Below, in pieces: positions 11,068 through 23,317 of a stretch of DNA of 64,000 nt (positions within the stretch are counted from its first letter, which is position 1; each line of letters starts with the position of its first letter). This DNA comes from Hydnum rufescens UP504 (taxonomy: Eukaryota; Basidiomycota; Agaricomycetes; Cantharellales; Hydnaceae), in the NCBI GenBank assembly GCA_014904985.1, contig MU128977.1, positions 35,648-99,647 on the forward strand, in the 5' to 3' direction. The position numbers and the translations under genes were made by a program. Under the pieces are notes generated by a model. That model was not told where the DNA came from. It ran no database searches and worked only from the letters and a program-made list of their open reading frames with translations.

Positions 11068-13564
11068 CTATCCAGAAAGAGCATGTACAATTCCTTGGTG
11101 GACGCCCAAGTTTGTCCGATAGGTATGGTACAGGCAGTGCTTTATAGTGTCGATGATTAGGTTCAATGGTGGCCGAATCGATCGGCCGGGATCCCAGCAG
11201 CGCCTCAAGATTTGCAAAACAGAAGGAAAAGTGACTTCCTCATTCGATGGTTCAAAGGGGGGGTCATGATTCGATATAGCACGTATAAGGGATGCCTCTT
11301 TGGACAGTTGGTGGTAGGGCTCCTGGTCAAACAAGATCTACAGCAAATAGAGGATTACAAGCGAGATACAAAGCAAGCTGCCCGGAAAGAATGGATCGCA
11401 CCTCAATGCAAGTGCACGCATAGGCATATATGTCTGTCTGCACAGTTTTAGTGCTTTCCTCATTTTCATCGAGAAGTTCAGGAGCCAGAAATCGCAGTGA
11501 CCCGGCGAAGTTCGATGACGTATAGCCCGTAGGCCCCCCATCAAGAATTATGGACAGTCCAAAATCACAAATACTTGCTCTTCCTTCTCCATCGATCAGC
11601 ACGTTCCGCTGAGCATACCAATTCATCAGCAAAGCACCACCGCTCTGAGTATTCAACCATACCCCTTTAAGATCACCGTGTATAATTGGAGGCTTGTGTT
11701 CATGCAAGTATTGTAATCCCAGCGCAACATCAGCACACTGTAAAGGTCAACCTCAGTTGGGGATGCACCCCATATTTGAGTGAAAGCATATCGATGTAAA
11801 CGCACGATAATCTCTCGATTGACACTTGGATTCTTTGCCAGAAAGCTCAAAATGTCACCGTGAGGGTACAAGATTGAAACAAGACCAGGCCCTTCTTGTT
11901 CTTCAGTGTGACCTAATAATCTCGCCACATTCTCGTGATGTAATTGGGCCCATATTCGCATTTCTACATGCAGATGCTACACCTATCGTGAACAAAAGAT
12001 TCATGGTGCAACTATCAGATAAAATTACTTTGTGGAGTTTCCGTTTCACTGTGGATTCATCTGTATACGGAACGTGAAGCACTTTGAGGGCGACCTAGGG
12101 CATCGGTTGTTAGCACATGCATCCTCTGGGGGCTGTGGGTAAAGGACACCTGAAGAGTTCGGTGAGGATCGTTGGGGGTGCCAGAGAGGAGGCTGCCTCT
12201 CCAGACTGAGGAGTACCCTCCTCTGGCCATGGGTGTTGATCCTAAACGAACAATGTGGCCAGTCAAGTTAGGAGTTTCGGGGGGACCGGGTTTGGGATTG
12301 GAAAATGGTGGGGTAGCTTGTGGGCCTTGCCCCAGAGCTTCTGCAGAAAGAGCCGTAATCTCAGCACCTTGCAAAATGGACGTGGCTTCATCTATTCCAG
12401 TGGAAGGCGACATCGGAGTGGGACTGGGAGCTGAGGATGGATTGGCGGGTTGCACGGGTCGCCTCTCGTCGGTTTGGCTAGATAAGGGCTTCCTGGTTTG
12501 GGATATTGAACGACGATGCGGATCATACGGTGTCGGGGATTCAACAGGCTTTGAGGCGAGTACATCGGAGCGGTTAATTTCGCGACCTCGAGACGGTTCA
12601 CCACCCTTCTTCTCAGCGCCGGTCGCAGCAGCAGGTACTGCACCATTCGCATTGGGCGACTGGGTTGGGCGAGGTCCCTGGAGATGTTCCTCTGGTAAGG
12701 TTGGTGCTGAGCCAATACGTGCTATTTTCCCTTTCGTGCCTGGTAGGGTTAAATCGGCTGGTTGAGACAGAGAAGCGGCGTCGTTCTTCCATCTCTTTGG
12801 GTTCCTGAGTGAGATCTTTTTCGCGCTAGGGTACTGGATAGCAAATTGGCGCTGGACGGATTCTATAAAGGCCACGTGGGGTTGGAAAAACTTGGCGCCG
12901 CCCTCGAACCAGTGTGGTGGGGGCAGTTTGACCCAAGATCCCCCGAAGCCTTGATGAAGTATTCCGAAGTTGATGCAAGCCCACCACCAAGAGTAGATCG
13001 AATTCGTGGGGTCTACTCCATTAATATCATTGAGAAGGTCTATGACGTGACGGAAATTCAGGGTAGCAAATGTGGTGGCCAAGGCAAAATCGTTGCGTGA
13101 CCCGAGCTTAGAGCGGTCGGCAGAGAATTGGATTGTAGCCAGGCTCCCATAGAACTGCCTCTCCGCCCGCAACCAGACAATTGGCACCCTCTGGTTCTGG
13201 ATGTGGACACTCATGAGCAGATAGTCGGACTGGAAGTTCATTCAGCCGTCTGGAATGCAAGGACATGATAAACTATGCCAACCTCGCCCAGGTAACACGC
13301 GATGTCTCGGACATCCCCTGATATAAATGCATGCAGCCTATCAAAAGTATCCGTTATTATGCCACTGCACGTATTCAACAGGATGACTTGCCCAGAGTAA
13401 GGAGATGTAACCTCCCTATAGAAGTCAGAAATGGTCCAGGAGAACGGAGATCCCACTTCTGCCATAGCAGCAAAAGAGTCAGGGGCATCAGCGCCGGACT
13501 CAGCAGGAGACACGACCGTCGTCCTTGGAGGTATGAGAACGGGTGACCTCGCTCTATCTCCCAT
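11068..13564 (-). CDS. Protein kinase of the Agaricomycete TKL-like type with a novel N-terminal region
   Basis: The ATG is at 13564. An intron (about 13282-13230) joins IACYLGE to SDYLLMSVHIQNQ. The N-terminal part (about 160 aa) contains a tryptophan-rich motif (SIYSWWWACINFG). It is followed by a Ser/Pro-rich linker (about 200 aa), then a kinase domain. The nucleotide loop reads ARGGYSSVWRG, the catalytic lysine is in VALKVL, the aC region is EMRIWAQLHHENV, the catalytic loop is HGDLKGRNVLID (Asp and Asn present), then CDFGLS and LAPELL. A 54-nt in-frame intron (11662-11609) must be removed to restore HGDLKGRN, and a 64-nt intron (11401-11338) to give CIEILFDQEPYHQL. All catalytic residues are present. 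The HGD in place of HRD is usual in expanded Agaricomycete kinase families. The substrate is unknown. Confidence 0.75.
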
Positions 13565-15561
13565 CAGGATCAGAAACGGGGAAATCCAACACGAAAGTCA
13601 TAGCACATTGCACGCTTATAATCAATATTTAAAGAGCGATTCATGCCGAAACCACGAGGCCTGGATCCAGGTCCGGATGATCTATTTACACCCAGTACTC
13701 CGTTCAATCCCCTTTTGGCACTTGAAGATCAGAAATTATCTCTTCTCCGCGTTAGCGCTTATGCGCTACTTTTCTGAACATGGCTGGTCAACTCAAACCT
13801 CCCTGCCTCTTTGACGAAAACTTTCAAGGGACCTAAGTCTACACCGTTGCGATTTTGTCGTCCCCGTCACAGTGAACGGCTCACAGAATCCAAGTACAAA
13901 TACCCTGGCTAATCCGTTTCCTTGACTCCCACAAAGGCGGGGCGAATCTGGAGTACCGATGCGACACAACAGACGTATGTTTGTCTACATTACTGCATTG
14001 ACAGCGTAAATCAGAGGCTCACTAGATGCATACTCCGCGCGGCTCCCCTCCGTAGGTTTATTTTACGTTCTTGATGTGGACTGGCGTATTGAGGAAAAAT
14101 AACGGCCTACCGGGACGCGAGGGGGCTTGACTTGTTTTCGATTTAGGAACAGGATTATCTTGGTGCTAAAGGACTATCGCGAACTGACGACGCCATCAAG
14201 GCTGAGGAACATGCCTCCATACATTGCCATCCACCGTTATTATACCGTAACTGTACGATCGGCTGCTGGCATTTTTCCCCGTCCACAATGGAGTTCATCT
14301 AAAACATTCGTGGTAATTCCAATCGTAGAAATATCGGGATGATTTGCTGAATCTGGCCCGAGTAGATGTGGATGAACGGGAACACACGTACAAATCCTCC
14401 TGAAAATAGAGAAGTCCTACGGCCCTCATGGATAGCATCGTGAACATCCGTACGGTTGAAATGAACCGATGGTGGTAATTCAAAGAACTGAAATCAGTCA
14501 ATGTAGGAGTCTCTTTATAATTTCCTAGTGAGACTCGCGACTTACCTGTGTATCTGGGAGAGGTGGCTGTATAGATGATATGACGCCGGCGAGGAGTCAT
14601 TTGCTTTGGAATATAGATTGACGAGCAGTGGAGCGTAGATGACGCCAGGCCATGGAGAACTGGAGTCTTGGATCTGGCATTCCCGACCCAGTGACTAGGC
14701 TAAGTGACGCTGATAGTACCTTTCGCGGATTTTGAATTGCTATGTGAAGGTCCAACTGACAAACGAAGGATTGGAAGGAAAACACGAGGGAAAAGGGGGG
14801 AGATGATTACGTAGGGACACACTGGGACGAACGAGATCTCGAGAACGGAATTTAGGGAATGAAGAAAAAAAAACCCCAACTCTTCTCCAGATTTCGCCCG
14901 GTTCCCATCGCACGAGTGTCGTTGAATTAGATGGCATCAAGACGTTCCTTGCTAGTTGTGGATGTGACCTCCCACAAGCATTACCGTCGGTAAGATGCAC
15001 CTTTGGGACATTCGAATATCTCGCAGCACGGCCACATTGGCGGGAGAAAAAGTCGAAATCTAGCTGGTGCATCCTGGAGGAGTTCCACAACGCGTCGCAC
15101 TCACGAAGTTTTCAACGTCGCGCCCGAAAGCGTGAGACAGAACAGAGATCAATGAATTCAATCGCAGACAGCTGATTGAGCTTGTCAGCTGGGCTGGACA
15201 TCGTCAGAAAGAAATACGAGCGAGGCGCGACCGAGATCGAGTACTAGCTGTTGCTTCACTAGCATTAGCCATTACTTGATGCCTCGAGGTCGGACCTACA
15301 AACGACGCAGAAGCTGGGGGTGTTTAGGGATGAGAAACAGTCCCGAAATTCACCGTTCTAGAAGCCGAGAGCACGTTCGGAACGCAAGGCGGCATCGCTA
15401 GTGGTGGTCTCAACGAGGCGCGGCCGTGTCAAGTGATGTCGAGACACAGTGAATTGTGTGCACATAGCTACGATACAAAGCCTGCCTTTGAGTTGCTCAG
15501 AGACTGACTCGGAGCTAGCGAGAGCTGCCACGCGTCACACAGGTCACGCTGAACTACGCCT
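13565..15561. other. Gene-poor stretch, nothing recognised
   Basis: Only short open frames on both strands, none with a recognisable domain or splice-consistent extension. No clear repeats were noted. Confidence 0.4.
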
Positions 15562-18050
15562 CTTATTATATGACCCTTTTTGGTATTCGACATCCTTTTG
15601 GGCCACAATTCCAGTTCACAGGTGGTCGCGAGTTCAGTTCATTGCGTTACTGGCTGAAATAATACAATATACCTAGGGCTCTTCCCAGTTGCATCTTGAC
15701 GAACACTTCACTATTTTCCCATAGTCACGAATAAATCACCTCCTCTAAACGGTCAGCAAAGAGTCGATTTCGAGACTTTCACCCCTTGAGTCTCTTCTTA
15801 TCATTCGATGAGCCCATGGATTTACAATAACAGTCGTCTCAGTCGCCTCCGACGTCTCCGAAGAGAGCACTGAAAGCTTCGCACATCATAGATTGTGTTC
15901 CCTTACAATTGGTGATTCCTTATCATTGCCGTTCTCCTTGTATAATACACAGCTTCCAATCATTACCCTTTCCTTTTCTACAGTGGAGAAATGTTTAAAG
16001 TCGTATCGAGATGGTAGTTGGAGGTGTCTACCTACTATGCCTCTATATAGGGCGAATATCGAAACAAGAAATCAAGCTAAAAGGATCTGTTTCGGGCCTT
16101 GAGGGACGGTGGGGAAACGATGCGGTATTTCGAATCTTGTCGGATCCTCTCATAATGCCCTGCCAAAGATCGGAAGTCTGCCGTTCGTTATTCAAGCGCC
16201 AGAAGTGCTCAATGCTGGGCGTTGACTCGATCGGCTGGAGAAGATCGTGCTAATGACAGGCCGTGTAGATCCCCAGTGTCTGAAGGATACAATACATATC
16301 TATTTTGTTCCCTTCCCTTCTATAGGCACCCGCATTCCCACTTTCTCTTTAATCTCATGGTCCGCCACCATCCCTAAGATCTTCACCTGCTCCGCCACAC
16401 CTCTCAACACTCCCAATACCTCCTTATTACCCTCTACAAATCTGAACTCGGTATATTCGAGGCCTTGCTCCTTGGCGAACTCTTTGACGAGTAAGCTGGC
16501 AGCGCGTAAATTGTGTCGAGGGAGGCGCGGGAAAAGATGGTGGGTCACTTGCAGATGGAGACCACCGTGGATGAACTCGATGGAAGGGTCGCAAATGACA
16601 TCGGACGTCGTTCGCAGTTGTCGAGCGACGAACGACTCGGAAGGACCGAGATCTGCTGTCGACCGCGAGAAGTGTGAAAGGACGATCTGAAAAGTAAAAT
16701 AAAATTGCGGGCGAAGATAAATCAGTTCCCACTTGGGGAAGAGGAAGAGGAGTAACTGCGCAAGACACATGCCTGTACATGCAAAGGGCTAGCGGTCATA
16801 TGGCTCACGAGAATGAAGCCCAGACTTCGTTTCCAATCACCGCATCCTCGAACTAGTTGTATGTACCATGTCCAGTAAATCGTGACCCCCACTATTTCGC
16901 TCCACCAGGGCCATCCTCGCTTTCCTTGCACTATACCTCGTTTCCATAAAGACACGTACGAGTTGGCGTAGAGATTGAATCGGGCCAGTGACATGATGAA
17001 GTAGTACAGCTTGTGCTGCATCGACAGGAAAAACCGTGAAGCTTTGTCGAATGTCATTACGCGATCGTAATACGAGGAGTACAGTGAGTTGAAGAACACA
17101 GGACTGATTGCGAAGAAGGGAATGTGCTGAATATCCGGGTCATGCGTCGGGTGGTTCGGAACGACTACGGGCTATTGTCAGATCTGAACGTGGACCTCGC
17201 AGCTCGAATTGCTCACGATGATGGATATTATGACTCTATCGTCCGGGTAGTGGAGGATGTTAGTACTAAGACGGGGTATTCTGCGAATGACGGCACTTAC
17301 ATCAACCCACCACCCAATACTTAGCCCCCCAATGAAATTCGCAATTGCGATCCCCATGATACGATCCCATACCCAATTATGCGTCACGCCCATATGTCCC
17401 AAGTCATGAGCAGCGAAAGTGACTTGATGCCAAAACAGCCCCAGAAAAAACGCACTCAGGATGATCCAACCACGGATATATAAATTATACGTTACGGCGC
17501 CTAAGACGAAGTAGCGTAGAAATTCCGGCCCATACCCCGTTAGATACGGGGTCTTGTACAAGCCTGCGGCAGTGACCCTCGCGTGAAGGTCCCGATATGC
17601 GCGAGCATGGCGCGCCTGAGCAGACAAGGAAAGTGTGGAGGGCGGCGGTGTGATCGTAGAAATAGAGGGTTCTACGAGACCTGATGGATAGGCCTCCTTC
17701 GGAACAAGAAGAATTTCAGACGCTGCGCGATTATGCTCGCTAAACTTCAAGTTGGGAATACTCGACGAATCTGACGCCTTTTCTCGTTGCGAAACGCGTC
17801 CACCGCTCGCCGGTGTTTGAACGGGATCGGACCCAGCCGCTGGCTACCGGAGGAACAAGTGGTGACCAGCCGTCCTCCCCAGTTTCCACCCGGCCCACAA
17901 TAAATCCTTTGACGCGTTCGAGAGTGTGGTCGGCATGAAATGCATCGATCTCATCGGTTGCATCTCGTCCCACGTGGTGCATAATGGCCAAGGCTCCACC
18001 GGGATGGACATTGAGCCAATTAGGTGTGATGCGAAGCACGTAATTACGAT
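15562..18050. repeat. Segmental duplication, right copy (partner 6.85-9.24 kb)
   Basis: Shares with the left copy the 3' flanking blocks around 15600 (CATCCTTTTGGGCC), 15880 (CTGAAAGCTTC) and 16100-16160 (GGTGGGGAAACGATGCGGTA, TCGGATCCTCTCATAATGCC), and then the desaturase coding sequence. Same orientation; start-to-start distance about 8.7 kb. This copy contains the intact gene and is therefore probably the source. Confidence 0.8.
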
Positions 18051-18153
18051 AGATAACGATAGAATCCCCAGCTAATATGTGGTCTACGACCTTGTCCCTA
18101 GGCCACACGGTGGTTTGGGCCCATTTTTCGGAAGAATCTGCTGTGGACTCCAT
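16300..18153 (-). CDS. Cytochrome b5-fused sphingolipid delta-8 fatty-acid desaturase
   Basis: The N-terminal cytochrome b5 domain (about residues 15-95) has the heme motif HPGG and a second heme histidine in FHADHT. The desaturase has histidine box 1 (HDLGHMG), box 2 (HNIHH) on a 19-nt exon at 17236-17218, and box 3 (QVTHH). Membrane segments flank box 1 (IIL..FFLGLFWHQ; IMGIAIANFIGGLSIGWW). The exon path is SIGWWVD, SHNIHH, LVPNHPTHDPDIQHIPFF. It passes a 65-70 nt intron, the micro-exon and a 52-nt intron. The junction LHVQ-IVLSHFS uses a GC-AG intron (16772-16687). Near 17800 an additional short intron (GTCCGA...AAAAG) is needed between SGW and ASDSSSIPN. The start MESTADSS is supported by the b5 domain following directly. 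Fused b5 desaturases of this type introduce the delta-8 double bond in the long-chain base of glucosylceramides at the ER. A delta-6-type specificity cannot be excluded from sequence alone. Confidence 0.8.
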
Positions 18154-20601
18154 TCGAAGAAATGGCCAGTTGGGTAATCGGTGAAATCATTTCGGCGCCA
18201 CGCGAATTGCCGCAAATGCCTAGCTTTGTGATGCCTGCGGAAAATACTACTGGTGCAGGATGTTCTTGTCCACCAGTACTTGAGATCCACTGCTAATCTT
18301 CTGTTTCACAAGGGGTTAACAGAACATGGTCAAACCACCCAGGTTTTCCACAAGGCCAGCCGTAATTGACACTGCTGAAAGAGGTCTGCCAGGCCATGTC
18401 ACAGAGGGACTCTCTATGAAGAGGATATACGGTATTCTCCCATGGCCCAGGAGACAAATATTTCTTAGAGGGCAATGCTTACTGTATAAGTTGTTCACCG
18501 TGAACAATCAACTAGGTTCACGGTGTGATCTCTCGCTTGTTATCATATCCTGAGCAGTGACCTTACATCGATCATTCCAAGGGATAAAGTACACGAACCG
18601 CTCATCTTGAAGCATACCAGGACGATATCCAGTGCATATGTTTACATATATTTGGTTCCGCGGCAGCCACCGTGTCGTCATACATTATCAGAACACGTCT
18701 CTAAAGTTAAATATATCAGAGCAAGTACATTAGCACTCGGCTGAGATGACGAAGACTAATGACCCCTTGAAACATTGCAGCAAGAGAGGCTAGAGAGCTA
18801 TGAAACACCTCATGCGGCCCATTATTTTTACCCGAGGAGGGAGTCGCATCCCACGCAGCAGACTCGCACCCGCATCCACCATCCGCAGATACGCCAAAGA
18901 ATCGACGAAGAGGAATCCAAATGAGAGGGCAAAACTCGTACGCCGTTCCCCTCATACATTGTACACCTTTCTTTGCAGAAAGCGTTGTTGCCATTCATTC
19001 CCTGCCTAAATCTAAAATAGGGATTTCGATTCGCCCTGTCCAGTATTCCGATCGAACTATATCCCATGGTATTTATTTTGGTCGCTGGCTTCATCGGGTG
19101 CCGGTTTCGCCATGTACAGACACCTAACGCGGGACGAAGACGTGAGTGAGAATCCTAGTCGTGAATGCGAGCGCCTTCAGAAACATCTACTAACCTACAC
19201 ACTGCTCGCGGAAGTTGCGTCTCTATCGACAGGGAAAGATTGACGAGAAACAAGGCCACTAACCTTGCTTTCTTGAAACATTGGACCATCGCCATTTCCC
19301 CTGTGTATTATCAAGCTAAAAAGCAACTGGACGGAAGAGGGAAGAAATAGGAAACTACGGGTTGGAAATGCGAAATTGTCGCTATGCACCCTGGATACCT
19401 AACAAGGTATAGGGTCGAGGGGCCAACCCGAAAAAGGAGGCGTTTTCCACCAACAGAATCGTTTTTGTAAGGGAAATAATTTAGGTTGATGATATCTCGA
19501 TCCAAAATCACTAAGAATTTGATACCACGAAATAACGCAGTCGACCGGCATCAGAGAGAAGACACGAAGTCTCCCGAGCGAAATCATCTGGGTCTGGGGT
19601 GCCAAGTGCTGTTACCCTGATGCCTCCACGAGTTCCGAGGCGAGAGGTAAACTCAAACACCAGTCTAGACACAGCCCTAGAGTGCGAGGAGTCAAGGCGA
19701 CGCTACCCTTGCCTATGGCATACAATGCCTTCTAAAGCTGCACTCGGTACCTTACTTCGCGGAACCCGCGAAGAAATTCCTGGAAATGTCTTGGAACAAT
19801 AATTGTTTGATTTATAGACTGAGGCACTAAGGTCACACTATTCTAAGTGAGGGCCTATATAAACATGAAGATCATGATGGCGCGATTCGAAGCCCAGAAT
19901 ATGAGCGAATAAATATACTGTACGTGTAGTGTAGTAGTAGAGTGGTGGTAGTAGTAGTAGTGCGGCAGTAGTGTTGTTGTTTGCCTTTCTTATGCAATTC
20001 ATCGCCACAGTGGAGCAGGGTGCAGAGGGCGAGATCTCCATACTAGTCGGAGTGACGATGGACTCGGAGAGTTTCTCTTTTCTGTAGTCCTAGCAGCTCG
20101 CTTCTTCGTCGTCTCCGCATGTGTTGATCAGAAGCTACGATCTGGATAGAGGTGATCCCCGTCCTCGATTGGACTCATGAAAACTCCAATTGCGTTTGTC
20201 TCCGGAAACAGCGAGCCGCTCGCGATATCGTGTTTTGCAGCAACTGTAGTGTCCAAGGTCGGGGAAATGAGCATGACGCGGGGAGGGATTGAACTGCATC
20301 TTGCACAAGTGGTTTCACGAGATGAGAAGAACGAGGCACGGGGCTTGGAGAGTAGTCGTAATTGAAGGCCGCCGTATGGTTGGGGGGCTGGAAGCTCAGA
20401 TTGAGAGAGCAGAGGCGAATGGGGCTACGCGGGGGAGAAGGATATGACGGGGCATTGCCAGATGTTGCTGGCGGTGCATGCTCTATTTGGGGGCGCCCCC
20501 TACGAGTTGTGGATTGAAATTGCGGTCTTCCAGCTCCGCGACCCTTGCATCCGGGCTCCTCAGGAGTGCAGACTGGTGGAGGAGTTCCTCACGTTCCCGA
20601 G
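18154..20601. other. Intergenic stretch with a trinucleotide-rich patch
   Basis: No gene recognised. At about 19928-19980 there is a degenerate GTA/GTG/GTT trinucleotide tract. It probably contains the promoter of the desaturase (upstream of 18153) and the 3' flank of the gene at 20.6 kb. Confidence 0.45.
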
Positions 20602-21564
20602 TTATCTGAAGCACTGTGCGAGCCATGACCTCACCGCTGTTTCGAGCGGTCTCGAGGGCTTGTTCAAGCTCTTCAATACGAAACAGGAGCGAGGCACGCT
20701 CTTGGATAGAAACGTTTCGGAAGAGGCCGAACGGCGGTGGCGCGTAGCGACATCTTCATCGATGGAAAACTGGCCGTTGTCAGCTGAAGCAGGACGGGAA
20801 GCGTCAGAGGGACGGCGCGAACGAGAGGCGGCACGAGATTGCAATGGCAGTGGGATGTCTTCGTCAACACTAACGAGTGCGCAGTCGGAGTTGAACTTAG
20901 GAGAGCCCGCGACCTTGAGGGGAAGGTGCAGGGCTTTGATTCCACCACTCTTGGTGGTTCGACCATGGTAGCTGGCTGGCCTGGGACGTCTTGGAGGAGC
21001 TATCGGGGGATCCATGGGAGCCGTGGGAGTGGATTGTGAGGGAATGAGAGGTGCGATCGTGGTCGTGGGCGTGAAGGTCAGTGGTGACAATGTGAGGATC
21101 GTACACTTCATGGGGGGCTATGAGAGCAATGACTGAAGTCATGGGAATTAGTCGAGGTTCTGTGCTGTGAGTGTGGAGACATACGTTGGCGAAGATATGT
21201 TACAACCCAAATAAAGAATTCCAAGAGTTCAGCAACAAGGAGGCGTCTGGCTGCATCAATTAGATATTGGGGGAGAGGTAACGATGCGAGATTAGGGGCG
21301 TTCAGTGGATAAGTACATGTAGGACTCGAACTCACCACCTTGCGCGACAGAGATCGGGTTCCAATCGGAGAAGGGAAGCAGCAGGAGGGCGACATACAGC
21401 CTGAGGAGTCGTGAGGCCAGTTTGAGGAGCATGATGGTTGCGGAGAGAGAGACCAGCCCGAGGAAAGGCCATGCAGTGGTCAGGAGGGAGAGTAAAGAGC
21501 GTGAAGGAACCTGAGCCGAGCTTGACGAAAACGGAGTGTCAAATCCGTATTCGCCGCAAGCCAT
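20602..21564 (-). CDS. Unrecognised membrane-anchored protein, exon structure uncertain
   Basis: The start at 21564 gives MACGEYGFDTPFSSSS followed by two hydrophobic stretches (LLSLLTTAWPFLGLVSLSATIMLL; LLRLYVALLLL). An intron with donor GTGAGT follows VAQG, and an acceptor TGATGCAG precedes RRLLVAELLEFFIWVVTYLRQR. A 52-nt intron with a good branch site (ACTAAT) then leads into either of two downstream frames. The frame ending at 20602 (RPRPASYHGRTTKSGGIKAL, SRAASRSRRPSDASRPASAD) looks more protein-like. The frame reached by the simplest splice ends at 20897. One splice or frame detail is therefore unresolved. It resembles short fungal proteins with an N-terminal anchor and a disordered Ser/Arg/Pro tail. 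Function unknown. Confidence 0.45.
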
Positions 21565-23317
21565 GTGGAAATTACGAGCGCTTATGGTATGCTATGCAAA
21601 TACTGAATTAAAGTTAATAGTTCATCGTTCGGACAGCCACAGAGTGCGCCGCTGCTCACAAGGAGTGTGGGGGTTCGTAAGCGTCAACAACGTTCTGAAT
21701 CTACGGCAATACCCGGCCGCAACGATGGCCAGTGCCTGTCCATTTTGGCATCCACTTTCACGGCATACTAGTACTGAAGGCATGCATCCAGGATATGCAG
21801 GGGTGTTTATTCGCAACTGATGCCGTTGAATCGCGGATATCAATGCCAAGCGATTTTGACAAAATTGCCATATTGAGCATTCTATTCCCATAATTCCACA
21901 CGCAATTGCTCCATCGGACATTGGACAGATCCTCGCTGTGACCTCAAGTTTCGAACTAACCAACGCCGTCCGGAGAGGATCCCCCAATTTGATAAAGATC
22001 TTACCGAAGATGACGCACAGGCACAGATGAGTCAGAGTGGAAGGGGATGGTGAGATTTTTCTCGAACATGACTCAGTGGAAGACGATACTCTGCAAGGGT
22101 GTACTGATTTATAAGTGCAGAGAGCTCGTAAAGTGAAGATGATTGCGCCTTTGAACGTTCTCGTTTCTTGACCTACCAGATTGCAAGTTCTGAAGGGATT
22201 TGCTGGCCAAGTCTTGATATTGAGGATTAGAATACTTCTTGATTCTCTAGGATTTTTTTGGTAGCTCTATGATGTCAATTTAGAATCACCTTGTAGCCAT
22301 TCTTGGCCTCTAATAACAGCACTTCAGAATGGTTATTTTCCCTCCCATTATCCCCGACTCGATTTCTGGCTGTTACATATGTTGAACTTTCGAGGTGTGA
22401 AGCCTGTTTTTGGACTGTGAGGCAGTTCTCCAGATCATTAGATACCTCTTTCATACAGGGATACGATAACTATTCTGGGACGAATGTGCTCCGGATCCTG
22501 ATCTACTCACTAATTTGACCGTTGCCGAGTTAGGAACGGGAACTTGTTATGGTCGTTGCAATTGTCATCCACAGGATTCTCTAAGCCCACAACTTTACAG
22601 TCATACCTCCTACCCCGTCAATCAGATTGCGATTATACATAAATTCGCACGCAGTAGATGTAAAAGACTCGGTGCCTGGCACTCACCTAACCTCCATTTC
22701 AAAGGAATGTCAAGTAGAAATCATACAAGTTGAGCGACCTTCGTTTTAGAACTGAGTGCAGCAATCCACCTGGTTCCGTATGCTACCCTAAAAGCAGCAC
22801 AGAAAAGAATGTTGAGTTGGGCCTGTTGGGGGAAGTAGTTCCACTTCTCTTGCTCGCCCGGTAGAATAAGCATAGACAATAGTAGTGAACGTGGATCGAT
22901 TATGTAAGCGCCCAACGACGAGAGACTCGAGCGGAGTGAGGGCGGGCTGAAGCAGGACACATTAATAACATTTGGTACACTAGCCATTTTATGGCTTACA
23001 GGATAGGAGAAGAAAACAAATGGAATAGAGGAGAAAAAAAGTACAAAACAACGAAGTGAAATAGGGGGCAAGCAAACAAGCGCAGGGAACCCGTCGTGGA
23101 TTAAGGAGACGTCCTCGAACGGTCTTCCAAAGATCATAGGCGCGCTTGCATCCGTCCGTATAGGGGTCACTACCCAAACCGTTAGTCCTGTCCGTCAAAT
23201 CCGAATTCCACCAAATAGTTGAGGTACACACCAGAAAAAGCGAAAATGCTGCAATGCGACACTATTTTGGTCTGTTCATGTGATCATAGGCGTTGCCGAC
23301 CCCCATCTCAATACTCA
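21565..23317. other. Intergenic stretch; a small minus-strand open frame of low credibility
   Basis: A minus frame at 22984-22721 starting MASVPNVINVSCF (about 88 aa) is open but has no recognisable motif. The region 23000-23317 lies directly upstream of the GH31 gene and should include its promoter. Nothing else noted. Confidence 0.4.
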
